Below, piece after piece: positions 1 to 8,197 of a stretch of DNA of 64,000 nucleotides; the stretch's first letter is position 1; each line of letters begins with the position of its first letter. This DNA comes from an uncultured Fluviicola sp. (lineage in GTDB: Bacteria > Bacteroidota > Bacteroidia > Flavobacteriales > Crocinitomicaceae), in NCBI RefSeq assembly GCF_946478805.1, contig NZ_CAMLDC010000019.1, forward strand, positions 32,304 to 96,303. The letters are read 5' to 3'. A model generated the notes under the pieces. It was not told the DNA's origin. It saw only the letters and a list, made by a program, of their open reading frames with translations, and did not search any database. The translations under genes were made by a program, and so were the position numbers.

Positions 1-251
1 AGTGGCTGGTAGGGAACAAAAGTGAAGGTGTAATCATCGGATTGATGTATGACACATGTAGGATTATTTCCCGATTGATGCAATAACAAGTCCACATCAG
101 TAGTGGATTGGTTACCTGAAATCAATTGAGAACGAACCGATCTTAATGAATCAACGGTCGATTGCGTTTGACCGAAGCTTGTAGTTGAAAGAAGTATAAC
201 CGAAGCCATAATAGCATAGCGGATTAGCCTTGCTTTGTAGTAGTAGTACAT
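1..251 (-). CDS. Secreted protein of unknown function, 3' end cut off by the window
   Basis: An open frame enters from the left edge and its ATG is at the high end. About 83 N-terminal residues are visible. They begin with four tyrosines and a basic stretch, followed by a hydrophobic run and an SFGQ-type cleavage site, so this is a signal peptide of ordinary Bacteroidota form with some extra N-terminal residues. An internal methionine (MASVILLSTTSFGQ) is an alternative start that gives a more compact signal peptide. The mature part (TQSTVDSLRSVRSQ...) matches no family I can name. The C-terminus lies outside the window. Confidence 0.6.
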   Translation of the reverse strand, partial: MYYYYKARLIRYAIMASVILLSTTSFGQTQSTVDSLRSVRSQLISGNQSTTDVDLLLHQSGNNPTCVIHQSDDYTFTFVPYQP

Positions 252-316
252 AGTATTTAGTTTCGTATTCGAAGATAGAACGAAACTATTGAATTGTGGT
301 TGCCTTAAGTGTTAAT

Positions 317-347
317 AAAAAAAGCGTGTTGTCAATAACACGCTTTT
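317..347 (-). terminator. Rho-independent terminator of the TonB receptor gene
   Basis: A perfect 11-bp stem (320-330 with 337-347) encloses a 6-nt loop. On the minus strand it is followed by a run of seven T. It lies just past the stop of the receptor gene and separates it from the partial secreted-protein gene. Confidence 0.85.
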
Positions 348-358
348 CAATGAGATAG

Positions 359-2701
359 TTAGAATTTATAACTGACTCCTAAACTCGGTAAGAATGGGAA
401 TTGATAAATTTTCGCATTGGTAACACGATTCACATAAAAAATATTTTTTCTGTTGTAAGCATTTGTAACTGCAGCAATGATTTCGAGTTCCGTTTTGTTT
501 TTGAATCTAAACTGTTTTTTCACTGTAATGTCCAATCGGTGGTAAGTCGGGAGTCTTTTTGAATTGAATTGACCTAAAAGAACTCCTACGGATGAAGAAT
601 TGCTTGTTGTATAGTCTGTTGTAACTCCTTGACCGAAAGATTCTGTTTGATAGTATCCGGAAGTAGGAGTGAACGGAAGACCGGAACCAAAGTTCCAACG
701 CACATTTAATTCCAAATCCTTTTTCTTTCCGAAAGCATACGATCCGACAATGTTCACATTGTGTCTTCTGTCGAATACAGGAGCGTAGGTAGTAAATCCA
801 TCCCATCTGGTTGATTTACCATAGGAGTAAACTCCCCATAAGAACAAGCGGTTCAATGTGTATTTCAACAAGACATCAACACCATAAGATTTTCCACTTT
901 CAATCAGGAAGTTTTTCTTGTAAACATCATCTTCCTTAGAAAACTCAGAAACATCGTCATATAATTTATTTACGTTGATATTACTTAATTGTGGGAAGTA
1001 TTTGAAATATCCTTCAATATTTAATGATAAGTTTTTTGATAAGTCAACTTCACCACCGACAATTGCATGCCAAGAGTATTGAAGTCCGTTTTTCGGATGT
1101 TTCTCTTTGCCGCTTTCAGTAATGAAGTTTGCCTGCACGTTTGAAGGGGCGCTCAAAAGACCATTAAACAAGTTCACGATGTCGCGGTCTGAAGATGCCG
1201 TCGTGAAGTTTTGAGAATAACGTCCTCCGGACAACTTTAAACGGAAGCGGTCTGTTGCGTTGTATTTGATTCCCAATCGCGGTTCAGGTGAAATCGTACT
1301 CAAACTTGCGTATGCTTGTACCCGAAGTCCCGGTTGAATAACGAATCGGTTTGAAACAAACTTGTAATTTACATAACCACCGATTTCAACAGTATTGTTT
1401 TCATCCTGGATCTTGGAAGCTACTTCATTATATGTCAAATAATCCGTTTTGAAAATATTGATCCCGATCCCGTAATCAATCTGGCTTTCTTTTTTCAGGA
1501 AGTAGGAGAAATCAAATCCAAGGTCCGTACCGAAAATCGAACTTGTACGTGGTTGTGAACCGACTTCTTCAAAATGTGTTTTGTAGCTGGACGCAGTTAA
1601 ATGTCCCTTGATAAATGTTTTACCTCCACCCGGAAGAAGGATCCATGATAATCCACCGCCTGCTTGCTGGAAGTCCAATGCTGCAGATTCGTTGTAATTT
1701 ACTTTGTCGGTATTACTGAATCCGAATACGGAGATTTTGGAACCTTGACCGGTAGCGAAGGTTAACTTTCCGTATAAGTCAGTGAATTTGTACGGAAGTC
1801 CATTCCCGTTGTTAACTCCGCGGTACAGGTCTTTTGAAGTATAATCCAACAAGGCATGTTTAGCAGAGAAAATAAATGATCCCGCACCGGCGCGACCTTC
1901 TTTGGCACGATACATCGGACCTTCCACAACCAGTTTCGCAAGGAATGGAGAAACAGATACCTTTCCACCGAAATTTTTCTTATTTCCATCCCGGTAAGTG
2001 ATGTCCATTACGGAAGAGATCCTTCCTCCGTACTTGGAATCAAATCCTCCGGTATAAATATCTACGTTTTTAACCAATTCGGTTTCGAAAATGGAAAAGA
2101 ACCCGATCGAGTGAAATGGATTGTAAATAGTCATTCCATCCAACAATACTTTGTTCTGGATAGGTGTTCCACCACGAACATATAATTGACCTCCCTGGTC
2201 ACCTGTTGTTACAACTCCGGGAGTTACCGAAAAAGCTGCCGTAATATCATTTTCAGCACCTACTGACGGGATGCGTTCTAATCCTTTTTTATCCAATTTG
2301 GTAACAGACATCAAAACCTCTGTCGTTTTTGCTTTTGTTTCTGCTGAAATGACAACTTCGCCAACTTCAGTTGCATCAATCGGAATGATATCGATTCTGA
2401 CTTCGGTGATCCCACCCTTTTCGTTTACTTTGATTTCTTTGTTATATTCCTTGAATTCGACTGATTGAATCTTTAAAAGGTATGTTCCCATAGATACTTT
2501 CGGAATGGAGAAGAATCCATTGACATCTGTCGTCGCTCCTAAGATAGCTTGTGTTTTTTCAGTCGGAATCAATACGATTTTTTCAAACGGGACAACCTCG
2601 CTGTTATCATTATTGAATACGAACCCCCGGACGGTGTGATCTTGAGAAAAAGATACGATTGAAATGGTTAAAAATGCAACTAAGGAGAGAAATTGTTTCA
2701 T
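359..2701 (-). CDS. TonB-dependent receptor with CarboxypepD_reg-like domain
   Basis: Outer-membrane TonB-dependent receptor of about 780 residues. In order it has a signal peptide (MKQFLSLVAFLTISIVSFSQ), a CarboxypepD_reg-like beta-sandwich at roughly 20-105, a plug domain at roughly 125-235 with the typical stretches LYVRGGTPIQNKVLLDGM and YTGGFDSKYGGR, and a 22-stranded barrel ending in the aromatic-terminated VSYKF. An upstream in-frame ATG adds only four residues (MVKL). The ATG that opens the clean signal peptide was preferred. The receptor is monocistronic, with no SusD-like partner, so it is not a polysaccharide-utilisation SusC. The substrate cannot be told from sequence. The region upstream of the start carries a near-consensus minus-strand -7 box (TAATTTCG). 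Confidence 0.9.
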   Translation of the reverse strand: MKQFLSLVAFLTISIVSFSQDHTVRGFVFNNDNSEVVPFEKIVLIPTEKTQAILGATTDVNGFFSIPKVSMGTYLLKIQSVEFKEYNKEIKVNEKGGITEVRIDIIPIDATEVGEVVISAETKAKTTEVLMSVTKLDKKGLERIPSVGAENDITAAFSVTPGVVTTGDQGGQLYVRGGTPIQNKVLLDGMTIYNPFHSIGFFSIFETELVKNVDIYTGGFDSKYGGRISSVMDITYRDGNKKNFGGKVSVSPFLAKLVVEGPMYRAKEGRAGAGSFIFSAKHALLDYTSKDLYRGVNNGNGLPYKFTDLYGKLTFATGQGSKISVFGFSNTDKVNYNESAALDFQQAGGGLSWILLPGGGKTFIKGHLTASSYKTHFEEVGSQPRTSSIFGTDLGFDFSYFLKKESQIDYGIGINIFKTDYLTYNEVASKIQDENNTVEIGGYVNYKFVSNRFVIQPGLRVQAYASLSTISPEPRLGIKYNATDRFRLKLSGGRYSQNFTTASSDRDIVNLFNGLLSAPSNVQANFITESGKEKHPKNGLQYSWHAIVGGEVDLSKNLSLNIEGYFKYFPQLSNINVNKLYDDVSEFSKEDDVYKKNFLIESGKSYGVDVLLKYTLNRLFLWGVYSYGKSTRWDGFTTYAPVFDRRHNVNIVGSYAFGKKKDLELNVRWNFGSGLPFTPTSGYYQTESFGQGVTTDYTTSNSSSVGVLLGQFNSKRLPTYHRLDITVKKQFRFKNKTELEIIAAVTNAYNRKNIFYVNRVTNAKIYQFPFLPSLGVSYKF

Positions 2702-2818
2702 AAGTTTTACCATGCGTTTAAAGAAGTTCCGAAATTACATAATTAACACTAATTAACTAGTGAAAATTTTGAAAAATGATTAAACGTGCAGATTATTGAT
2801 TAAACGGGTTTTAGAGCG

Positions 2819-2968
2819 AATGTAGAATTGAAAAATGTAGAATTGAAAAGGGAGATCATTCAGAATTTGAAGACGAACCGCATCCAACTCGAGAAAGATT
2901 CCTCTTGATGATTGAATCATTCATAATTGACAATTACTTTTCAGTTTTCAACTGTCCATTTTCAATTT
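2819..2968. repeat. Inverted pair of AATTGAAAA-type short tandem repeats (family A, copy 1)
   Basis: The left arm holds two copies of TGTAGAATTGAAAA in tandem. The right arm holds the reverse-complement motif (TTTTCAGTTTTCAACTGTCC and ATTTTCAATT). About 75 nt of unrelated sequence lies between them. The right arm overlaps the mazG stop codon. The same design recurs at 9799, 26394 and 58005. Confidence 0.7.
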
Positions 2969-3765
2969 TTGCGTAGCAACTTCTTTGCTTTCTCCCAATA
3001 AACATCCATTTCTTCCAGTGACATTTCTGTCATGTTCTGTGCATCTTCTGTTATCAGTTCCTCCATTTTTTGAAAGCGTGCCTTGAACTTCCTGTTGGTA
3101 GATTCCAAGGCGTCTTCCGGATTGATGTTGATAAAACGGGCGTAGTTCACCAAAGAGAACAATACATCTCCGAATTCGTCCTGGATCTGTTCCTGATCTC
3201 TGGTTTGCTGTGCTTCATGAAGTTCGGAAAATTCTTCGATCACTTTATTTTTCACATCTTCTATGTCGGACCATTCGAAACCGATTCCTTTAACCTTTTC
3301 TTGAATTCGCATTGCCTTGATAAGAGCCGGAAGGGTATTTGGAACACCTTCTAAAACCGATTTCTTTCCTTCTTTCAGTTTGATCTTCTCCCAATTCGCT
3401 TTCACTTCTTCTTCCGAATCAACAGTTACGTCTCCATAAATATGCGGGTGACGGTGAATCAACTTATCACAAATACCATTTAAAACACTGGTAACATCAA
3501 AGGCTCCTAATTCCGAACCTATTTTGGAATAGAAGACCAGGTGTAAAAATAAATCTCCCAGTTCGCCTTGAATACCGGTCAGGTCGTTTACCTGAATCGC
3601 ATCTGCCAATTCATACGTTTCCTCAATGGTCAGGTGTCTCAATGATTGGATCGTTTGTTTTTTATCCCAAGGACATTTTTCACGTAATTCATCCATGATG
3701 GTTAACAAGCGCCCGAAAGCCTCCAATCTCGGATCTGAGTTTAAATTATTATTAGCTAATTCCAT
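2962..3765 (-). CDS. mazG: MazG nucleoside triphosphate pyrophosphohydrolase
   Basis: Cytosolic all-alpha NTP pyrophosphohydrolase that hydrolyses nucleoside triphosphates to monophosphate and pyrophosphate. It is 267 residues from the chosen ATG (MELANN); an upstream ATG would add MYICR and would shorten the gap to the divergent neighbour. The N-terminal MazG repeat shows the CPWDKKQT and LTIEETYELADAI signatures (EExxE metal ligands). The second repeat shows EEFSELHEAQ and DEFGDVLFSLVNYAR. Full family length and both repeats are present. The divergent PagL-like gene starts about 40 nt away, so the two share a very short promoter region. Confidence 0.95.
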   Translation of the reverse strand: MELANNNLNSDPRLEAFGRLLTIMDELREKCPWDKKQTIQSLRHLTIEETYELADAIQVNDLTGIQGELGDLFLHLVFYSKIGSELGAFDVTSVLNGICDKLIHRHPHIYGDVTVDSEEEVKANWEKIKLKEGKKSVLEGVPNTLPALIKAMRIQEKVKGIGFEWSDIEDVKNKVIEEFSELHEAQQTRDQEQIQDEFGDVLFSLVNYARFININPEDALESTNRKFKARFQKMEELITEDAQNMTEMSLEEMDVYWEKAKKLLRKN

Positions 3766-3805
3766 CCTGCAAATGTACATAGAACAAAATTTGTAATTTT
3801 GGATT

Positions 3806-4912
3806 ATGAAAATTGCCTTGCTGTTTTTTTTGTTACCTGTATTTTGCTATTCTCAGGAAAGTAGAATAGATGATTGGGGCTTGTCTTTGAAAGGGAAGTC
3901 GGGTTTTTTGGCTGCGCATCATGGTACCATGGGACATCTTTACAAAGACCGGCTTTTTGCGGGTGAACTTTCCTTCAGTAAACACATGCGATCGAAAGAT
4001 TGGAGTGAAGAATATCGGAATCCGTATGTTGGTGTAACACTTTATGGTTCCAATCTGGGGAATAAGGAAATCCTGGGATATGGCTTCGGAGCATATGGAT
4101 TTATCGAATTTCCTTGGACAAGAGGTAAAAAACATGTCTTTACATGCAAGCTTGGAGCTGGTTTGGGAGGGGTTACCAAGGTATATGACAAGGATAAAAA
4201 TCCGAAGAATGTACCTATGAGTACTTTTCTGAATGCACTTATTTGTTTGGGAATTCAAGGCCGTTGGTATATTAAACCGGAGCACGCGCTGATCTATAGT
4301 TTGGATTTGACTCACTTTTCCAACGGGTCGAGCAAAGTGCCCAATTTGGGAGTGAATATGCCCTACATCGGTTTGGGTTATGAATATACAATCAAAAAGA
4401 AGGAGACTCCTCCCGGTTTCAAATTGGCAAAATTCGAGCATGTTCCCTTCTTTAAAAGCTGGAATGCTTCAGTGGTAGGCATCATTTCCGATAAACAGAT
4501 TTTTCCGACCGGAGGAAAGCGTTACCCTGTTTTTGCTCTGAGTGGAATACTTCACAAGCAATTCAAACCGAAAGTCGGAATGGAGATCGCATTGGATGTC
4601 ATTTCCAAGCAGGCAATCACCCATTACAGGGAGTATATTCCAAAAACGCAGGTGACGATTTTACAGTTAGGTGCGTTTGTCGGTTACAACATCCCTTTGG
4701 ACAAGTTTCGGTTCGTGATCGGGATGGGAGCTTATATCAAGGATCGGTACGATCCGGATGGAATGTTTTATCACCGTGTGGGAATGCGTTACCAGTTCCA
4801 GAATGGATTATTGTTGAATTTGGTCCTGAAATCACATTGGGCGAAAGCCGATTATGTTGAATACGGTGTTGGGTACACCTTTAATTATAAGGGAAGATAT
4901 CATGCGAAGTAG
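3806..4912 (+). CDS. PagL-like acyloxyacyl hydrolase (lipid A 3-O-deacylase family)
   Basis: Predicted outer-membrane enzyme of 368 residues with a signal peptide ending in CYSQ. The stretch DLTHFSNGSSKVPNLGVN matches the PagL active-site region, in which His and Ser two residues apart (here H170 and S172) act in lipid A deacylation. The N-terminal half (about 20-195) is the PagL-like barrel. The second half is another run of beta-strands, a length common to Bacteroidota members annotated as acyloxyacyl hydrolase. The next gene overlaps by 11 nt, so the two are co-transcribed. Substrate specificity in this organism is inferred from the family only. Confidence 0.72.
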   Translation: MKIALLFFLLPVFCYSQESRIDDWGLSLKGKSGFLAAHHGTMGHLYKDRLFAGELSFSKHMRSKDWSEEYRNPYVGVTLYGSNLGNKEILGYGFGAYGFIEFPWTRGKKHVFTCKLGAGLGGVTKVYDKDKNPKNVPMSTFLNALICLGIQGRWYIKPEHALIYSLDLTHFSNGSSKVPNLGVNMPYIGLGYEYTIKKKETPPGFKLAKFEHVPFFKSWNASVVGIISDKQIFPTGGKRYPVFALSGILHKQFKPKVGMEIALDVISKQAITHYREYIPKTQVTILQLGAFVGYNIPLDKFRFVIGMGAYIKDRYDPDGMFYHRVGMRYQFQNGLLLNLVLKSHWAKADYVEYGVGYTFNYKGRYHAK

Positions 4913-5642
4913 TTTTTTTATTTTATCCATCGTGTTACTGGTTTTTTCGTGTAAGAAACCGGAAAACAGGACCTGCTTTAAGTTTTTGGGTTCGGAAACC
5001 ATCAAAGAGATTCCACTTGCTTATTTTGATCGCCTGGACTTAAGGGAACACGTGGAATTTGTTCTGATACAGGATTCATTGGACAAAGTGGTCTTGAAAG
5101 GAGGGAAGAATTTATTGAATTTGATTGAGGTCAACGTTGCAGATGGTTTATTGACCATTGAAAATAAGAACCGGTGTGGTTTTTTGAGAAATGCAAAAAA
5201 AGTGGTTGTAGCAGAGATTCATTTCACTAAATTGATCAATGTTCGCTTCATCGGAACAGAACCATTGAGAAGTCAGGGAACAATTCATACGGATTATTTC
5301 ACCTTTTACAGTAGGGATGGGGCAGGAGATGTCAATTTGGATCTGAATGCAATCCAGGTTGATGCGGAAGCAAATCACGGATGGTGTAACTTCACCTTAA
5401 CCGGCATTACCCAAAAAGCGCGTATTTGTGCTAAAAGCAATAGTTATTGTGATGTCACCGGGTTGACAGTAACAGATTCGATTTATGTTGCTTCGGAAAC
5501 AGTCGGTGATATTAAGATTAATGCTGATAATTTGATTATTCGCGGATACATCACCGAAACAGGGAATATTTTGTACGCAGGAAATCCGATCGGTGTGGAT
5601 GTGTTGATGAACGGAACCGGAAAAGTATATGAAATAAAGTAG
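4902..5642 (+). CDS. Lipoprotein with GIN domain (DUF2807, putative adhesin head)
   Basis: Lipoprotein of 246 residues. The start was set at the ATG giving MRSSFFILSIVLLVFSC, a signal peptide with a lipobox and an acylated cysteine followed by KK. An upstream in-frame ATG lies deep inside the preceding gene. The mature region carries alternating beta-strands typical of the right-handed DUF2807/GIN domain (LIEVNVADGLLTIENKN, DAEANHGWCNFTLTG, GKVYEIK at the end). The start overlaps the 3' end of the PagL-like gene, implying translational coupling. Its role in the envelope is unknown. Confidence 0.75.
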   Translation: MRSSFFILSIVLLVFSCKKPENRTCFKFLGSETIKEIPLAYFDRLDLREHVEFVLIQDSLDKVVLKGGKNLLNLIEVNVADGLLTIENKNRCGFLRNAKKVVVAEIHFTKLINVRFIGTEPLRSQGTIHTDYFTFYSRDGAGDVNLDLNAIQVDAEANHGWCNFTLTGITQKARICAKSNSYCDVTGLTVTDSIYVASETVGDIKINADNLIIRGYITETGNILYAGNPIGVDVLMNGTGKVYEIK

Positions 5643-5666
5643 GGTCGCGATGTATCGCGACCCTAC
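5639..5666. repeat. REP-like GC hairpin (GTAGGG-TCGCGAT family)
   Basis: A 13-bp perfect stem closes over a 2-nt centre (GTAGGGTCGCGAT paired with ATCGCGACCCTAC). It overlaps the stop codon of the GIN-domain gene and sits directly before the terminator. A related hairpin with the GTAGGGACGCGA core is found at 54047. Confidence 0.75.
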
Positions 5667-5668
5667 AG

Positions 5669-5702
5669 AAAAAAAGCTCCAACATCTGTTGGAGCTTTTT
5701 TT
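5669..5702. terminator. Bidirectional rho-independent terminator between convergent genes
   Basis: The 15-nt arms 5669-5683 and 5688-5702 pair completely around a 4-nt loop, with A-tracts on one side and T-tracts on the other, so it can act on both strands. The stop codon of the ACT-domain gene lies inside the right arm. Confidence 0.9.
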
Positions 5703-6363
5703 ATTTTCCTCTTTTCAATTGCATCAGCACTTTGAAAGCTTTGTCGACATGATCTTGTTTCACGATAATTGTAAACTCATTTGCTGTTGAAACGATTTCC
5801 ACGATGTTAAGACCTTCCCAGGCAAGGTGTTTCAGGATATAGTAATAGATACCGTATACTTCTGAATTCACGGCAGGAAGCTTAACGGTAATGGATGCCA
5901 AATCTCTTGTATGGGATTTTAACCGCTCATTGATCAATAAGTTCTCAACTCTTGGAGAAATGCTCTGTGAGCAAATAACAGTTGTTTCGGTAACTCCTCT
6001 GCAGATAGTGTAGAAGATATCCGATTCCGAATTTACAAGTTGAACCAAATCAGCCTGCTTTAAACGCAAAGACTCGGTATTTTCAAATGTAAAGTCTTCC
6101 AGGTTCGATCGGACTAAAAAGTCTCCCAACTCTCCAATGATGTTGGTGATTTTAATATTTAAGCGGTGGTAAAGACCCGGAGACATACGTTTGATTGCCA
6201 TTACAATCGCTCCTTCTTTTACTTCTTTTCCTAACGCTTCTTCAATCTCAGGTTTGATTTTTCGTGCTAACGAAGAAATATTGATCAGATCGTCTGTCAT
6301 CGCCTCACGCAAGAATGGACTCCTTCCAATAATTTCTTCTGTTATTTTTCCAATTGATAACAT
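5701..6363 (-). CDS. Conserved protein with C-terminal ACT domain
   Basis: Soluble protein of 220 residues with no signal peptide. The C-terminal half (about 135-215, RDLASITVKLPAVNSEVYG to FTIIVKQDHVDKAFKVLM) has the beta-alpha-beta-beta-alpha pattern of ACT domains that bind small ligands in aspartokinase-type enzymes. The N-terminal part (SSLARKIKPEIEEALGKEV) could be a winged-helix-like segment but shows no sharp motif. Similar proteins in Flavobacteria are often mislabelled aspartate kinase; there is no kinase domain here. The gene is monocistronic. The ligand and role are unknown. Confidence 0.7.
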   Translation of the reverse strand: MLSIGKITEEIIGRSPFLREAMTDDLINISSLARKIKPEIEEALGKEVKEGAIVMAIKRMSPGLYHRLNIKITNIIGELGDFLVRSNLEDFTFENTESLRLKQADLVQLVNSESDIFYTICRGVTETTVICSQSISPRVENLLINERLKSHTRDLASITVKLPAVNSEVYGIYYYILKHLAWEGLNIVEIVSTANEFTIIVKQDHVDKAFKVLMQLKRGK

Positions 6364-6388
6364 AATTTGGTTTGAATTAATAGGTGTG

Positions 6389-6396
6389 CAAATTTA
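6389..6396 (-). promoter_or_regulatory. Bacteroidota -7 promoter box (TAAATTTG)
   Basis: Read on the minus strand, TAAATTTG matches the TAnnTTTG consensus of the primary sigma factor in Bacteroidota and lies about 26 nt before the ATG of the ACT-domain gene. No clear -33 TTG is seen at ideal spacing. Confidence 0.4.
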
Positions 6397-6551
6397 AACG
6401 AAAGCAATGGAAAAACGGTGGGAAACTGTTAGATTTTATACAAAATGAACAAACTATTGATTTCAACGAAGAAAACTTAATGTTTGATGAATATTCTGTT
6501 TGAGTAAGATTATGAAGCGGTTAAATCAATGAACTTTAGTTATAGTTAGTG

Positions 6552-7253
6552 TTATGCACGCGTACAATTCTTAACAAGATTTAAAACATATTCCAATTGT
6601 TCTGTTTCGCTCATTTCAGAGTTGTCGACTACCAAAGCATCGTGTGCCTGGATCAACGGACTGATTGTCCTGGTACTGTCTATCCGGTCCCTGTGTTTCA
6701 GGTTTTCAAGAATTTCATCGAGGCTATTCGCTTCTCCTTTTGATTGCAATTCCAGGAATCGTCTTTGTGCACGGATTTCCGGTTTGGCAGTGATGAAAAG
6801 CTTTAATTCTGCTTTGGGAAAGACAACTGTTCCGATATCCCTTCCGTCCATCACAACACCACCGTTTTTACCCAATTCCTGTTGCTGTTTCACTAAGAAT
6901 TCCCGGACTTCCATGATTGCGGCAACTTCACTGACGATATTTGCAACCTCCAATTGTCTGATGGGATATGAGACATCTTCCCCGTTTAAAATAACCGGAC
7001 GATTGCCGTTGGAATCCGGTTCTCCAAATTGAATATGGATATGAGGAAGACTATTGACGATACATGTCAGGTTGATTTTGTGAGCACCCAAAGCACATCC
7101 GTTTTTCAATGCATATAAGGCAACGCATCGATACATGGCTCCGGAGTCAATGAATGTATAATTCATTTTCTTTGCCAATGCTTTCGCAAGAGTACTTTTC
7201 CCGCAAGAAGAGAATCCGTCAATTGCAATTGTTATATGTTGCGTTGAATGCAT
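6552..7253 (-). CDS. cmk: Cytidylate kinase
   Basis: Cytosolic (d)CMP kinase of 233 residues that makes (d)CDP from (d)CMP and ATP. The Walker A P-loop GFSSCGKST is at 13-21, followed by FIDSGAMYR and, further on, the GRDIGTVVFPKAELKLF substrate-binding region and the LID-like RIDSTRTISPL. The start is the ATG before HSTQHITIAIDGF. A longer frame would begin inside the terminator of the upstream gene and add 26 unrelated residues. porQ lies upstream on the same strand, but an outer-membrane protein gene with its own terminator comes between them. Confidence 0.95.
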   Translation of the reverse strand: MHSTQHITIAIDGFSSCGKSTLAKALAKKMNYTFIDSGAMYRCVALYALKNGCALGAHKINLTCIVNSLPHIHIQFGEPDSNGNRPVILNGEDVSYPIRQLEVANIVSEVAAIMEVREFLVKQQQELGKNGGVVMDGRDIGTVVFPKAELKLFITAKPEIRAQRRFLELQSKGEANSLDEILENLKHRDRIDSTRTISPLIQAHDALVVDNSEMSETEQLEYVLNLVKNCTRA

Positions 7254-7302
7254 GTGCGAATTTAGCTTAAAATGGATGGAAAGGCAATTTATTTCAATAA
7301 AA

Positions 7303-7328
7303 AAGGGCTTGTCAATTGACAAGCCCTT
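7303..7328 (-). terminator. Rho-independent terminator of the barrel-protein gene
   Basis: A perfect 26-nt palindrome (13-bp arms, AAGGGCTTGTCAA with its complement) is followed on the minus strand by a T-tract. It lies past the stop of the outer-membrane protein gene and before cmk. Confidence 0.85.
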
Positions 7329-7355
7329 CATATTTCAATTAGATCATTCTAATAA

Positions 7356-8057
7356 TTAGAATCTCCATCCTAAACGGAAGTTTGTGATGAAGTTGTTGCT
7401 GAATGTACTAGATTTTACTTCTGGAGTAACTGTAGTTACTGTTGGAGAACCTGAAACAGTAACTTCTCTTGTACCGTCTTTAGCTGTAGTAGCACCAAAT
7501 CCTAAACCAAGCTCTAAACCTACGTAGAAGTTTTCAGCAAAGTAAAAATCAGTACCTGCAACTAAATTCACTCCGAACATGCTTGTTTTTGCAGTAAATT
7601 TCTCAGCGTAATTAAGTGCGTAAACTGCATTCCCTGCAATTAAACCAGCATTATCACCAGTTTCTTTCATTCCACCCATTCCGAATTTGATATCTAAACC
7701 AACATACGGGGATAAACGTGCAGTACCTTCAAAGTGGTATTCAGCACCAACTGCGATGTTTGTGTTAGATCTTTTTGTTTCGTATGTTCCTGAATTACCA
7801 GTTCCATCTGCAAACTCATAAGCGTTTAACGTTGTTTTTGCGTTGTCAAGTCCAACAGTCAAACGAACTGCTATGTTTGATGTAACAAAATAACGTAAAC
7901 GAAGTGCTGGAGCAGTGAAATTTAAATTTGTACCACCACCTAAACCAGACAATCCGATTTGTCCTTCAACAGACAATGGGTTTCCTTCAGTAGGTTTTTG
8001 AGCCATTACAGCAGTGGATAAAATGATTCCACCTAAAAGTAAACTTAACTTTTTCAT
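7356..8057 (-). CDS. Outer-membrane beta-barrel protein
   Basis: A 233-residue porin-like protein. It has a signal peptide (MKKLSLLLGGIILSTAVMAQ), alternating strands such as NIAVRLTVGL, NIAVGAEYHF, LSPYVGLDIKFGMG and NFYVGLELGLGFGATTA, and a C-terminal aromatic (FRLGWRF). The pattern fits the OMP_b-brl or OmpA-like eight-stranded barrel class, without a peptidoglycan-binding OmpA C-domain. The start was placed at the ATG directly before the signal peptide; nine upstream codons were excluded. The gene has its own promoter box and terminator, which suggests strong independent expression. The ligand is unknown. Confidence 0.8.
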   Translation of the reverse strand: MKKLSLLLGGIILSTAVMAQKPTEGNPLSVEGQIGLSGLGGGTNLNFTAPALRLRYFVTSNIAVRLTVGLDNAKTTLNAYEFADGTGNSGTYETKRSNTNIAVGAEYHFEGTARLSPYVGLDIKFGMGGMKETGDNAGLIAGNAVYALNYAEKFTAKTSMFGVNLVAGTDFYFAENFYVGLELGLGFGATTAKDGTREVTVSGSPTVTTVTPEVKSSTFSNNFITNFRLGWRF

Positions 8058-8081
8058 GTTATAAATTATTATTGGTTTGGG

Positions 8082-8115
8082 CAAATCTACGTATTAAAAA
8101 GATTCAGGTTACAAA
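8082..8115 (-). promoter_or_regulatory. Promoter of the barrel-protein gene (TAGATTTG with upstream TTTG)
   Basis: On the minus strand a TTTG (8112-8115) is followed after 22 nt by TAGATTTG (8082-8089), matching the Bacteroidota -33/-7 arrangement. The ATG follows 24 nt later. Confidence 0.55.
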
Positions 8116-8197
8116 AACATGTTAACAAATTTCGGTGAATAACTTAGAAATAAGTCAATTAATTAAGTGTAATATACTGATTAAAAGGAAGGTGTAT

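Noticed and set aside
3833..4441. Antisense frame of 202 codons opposite the PagL-like gene
   Set aside because: It has no signal peptide or domain pattern and the opposite strand holds a clear family motif.
7254..7331. Longer N-terminus for cytidylate kinase
   Set aside because: The extra codons lie within the terminator palindrome of the upstream gene and are not part of the kinase fold.
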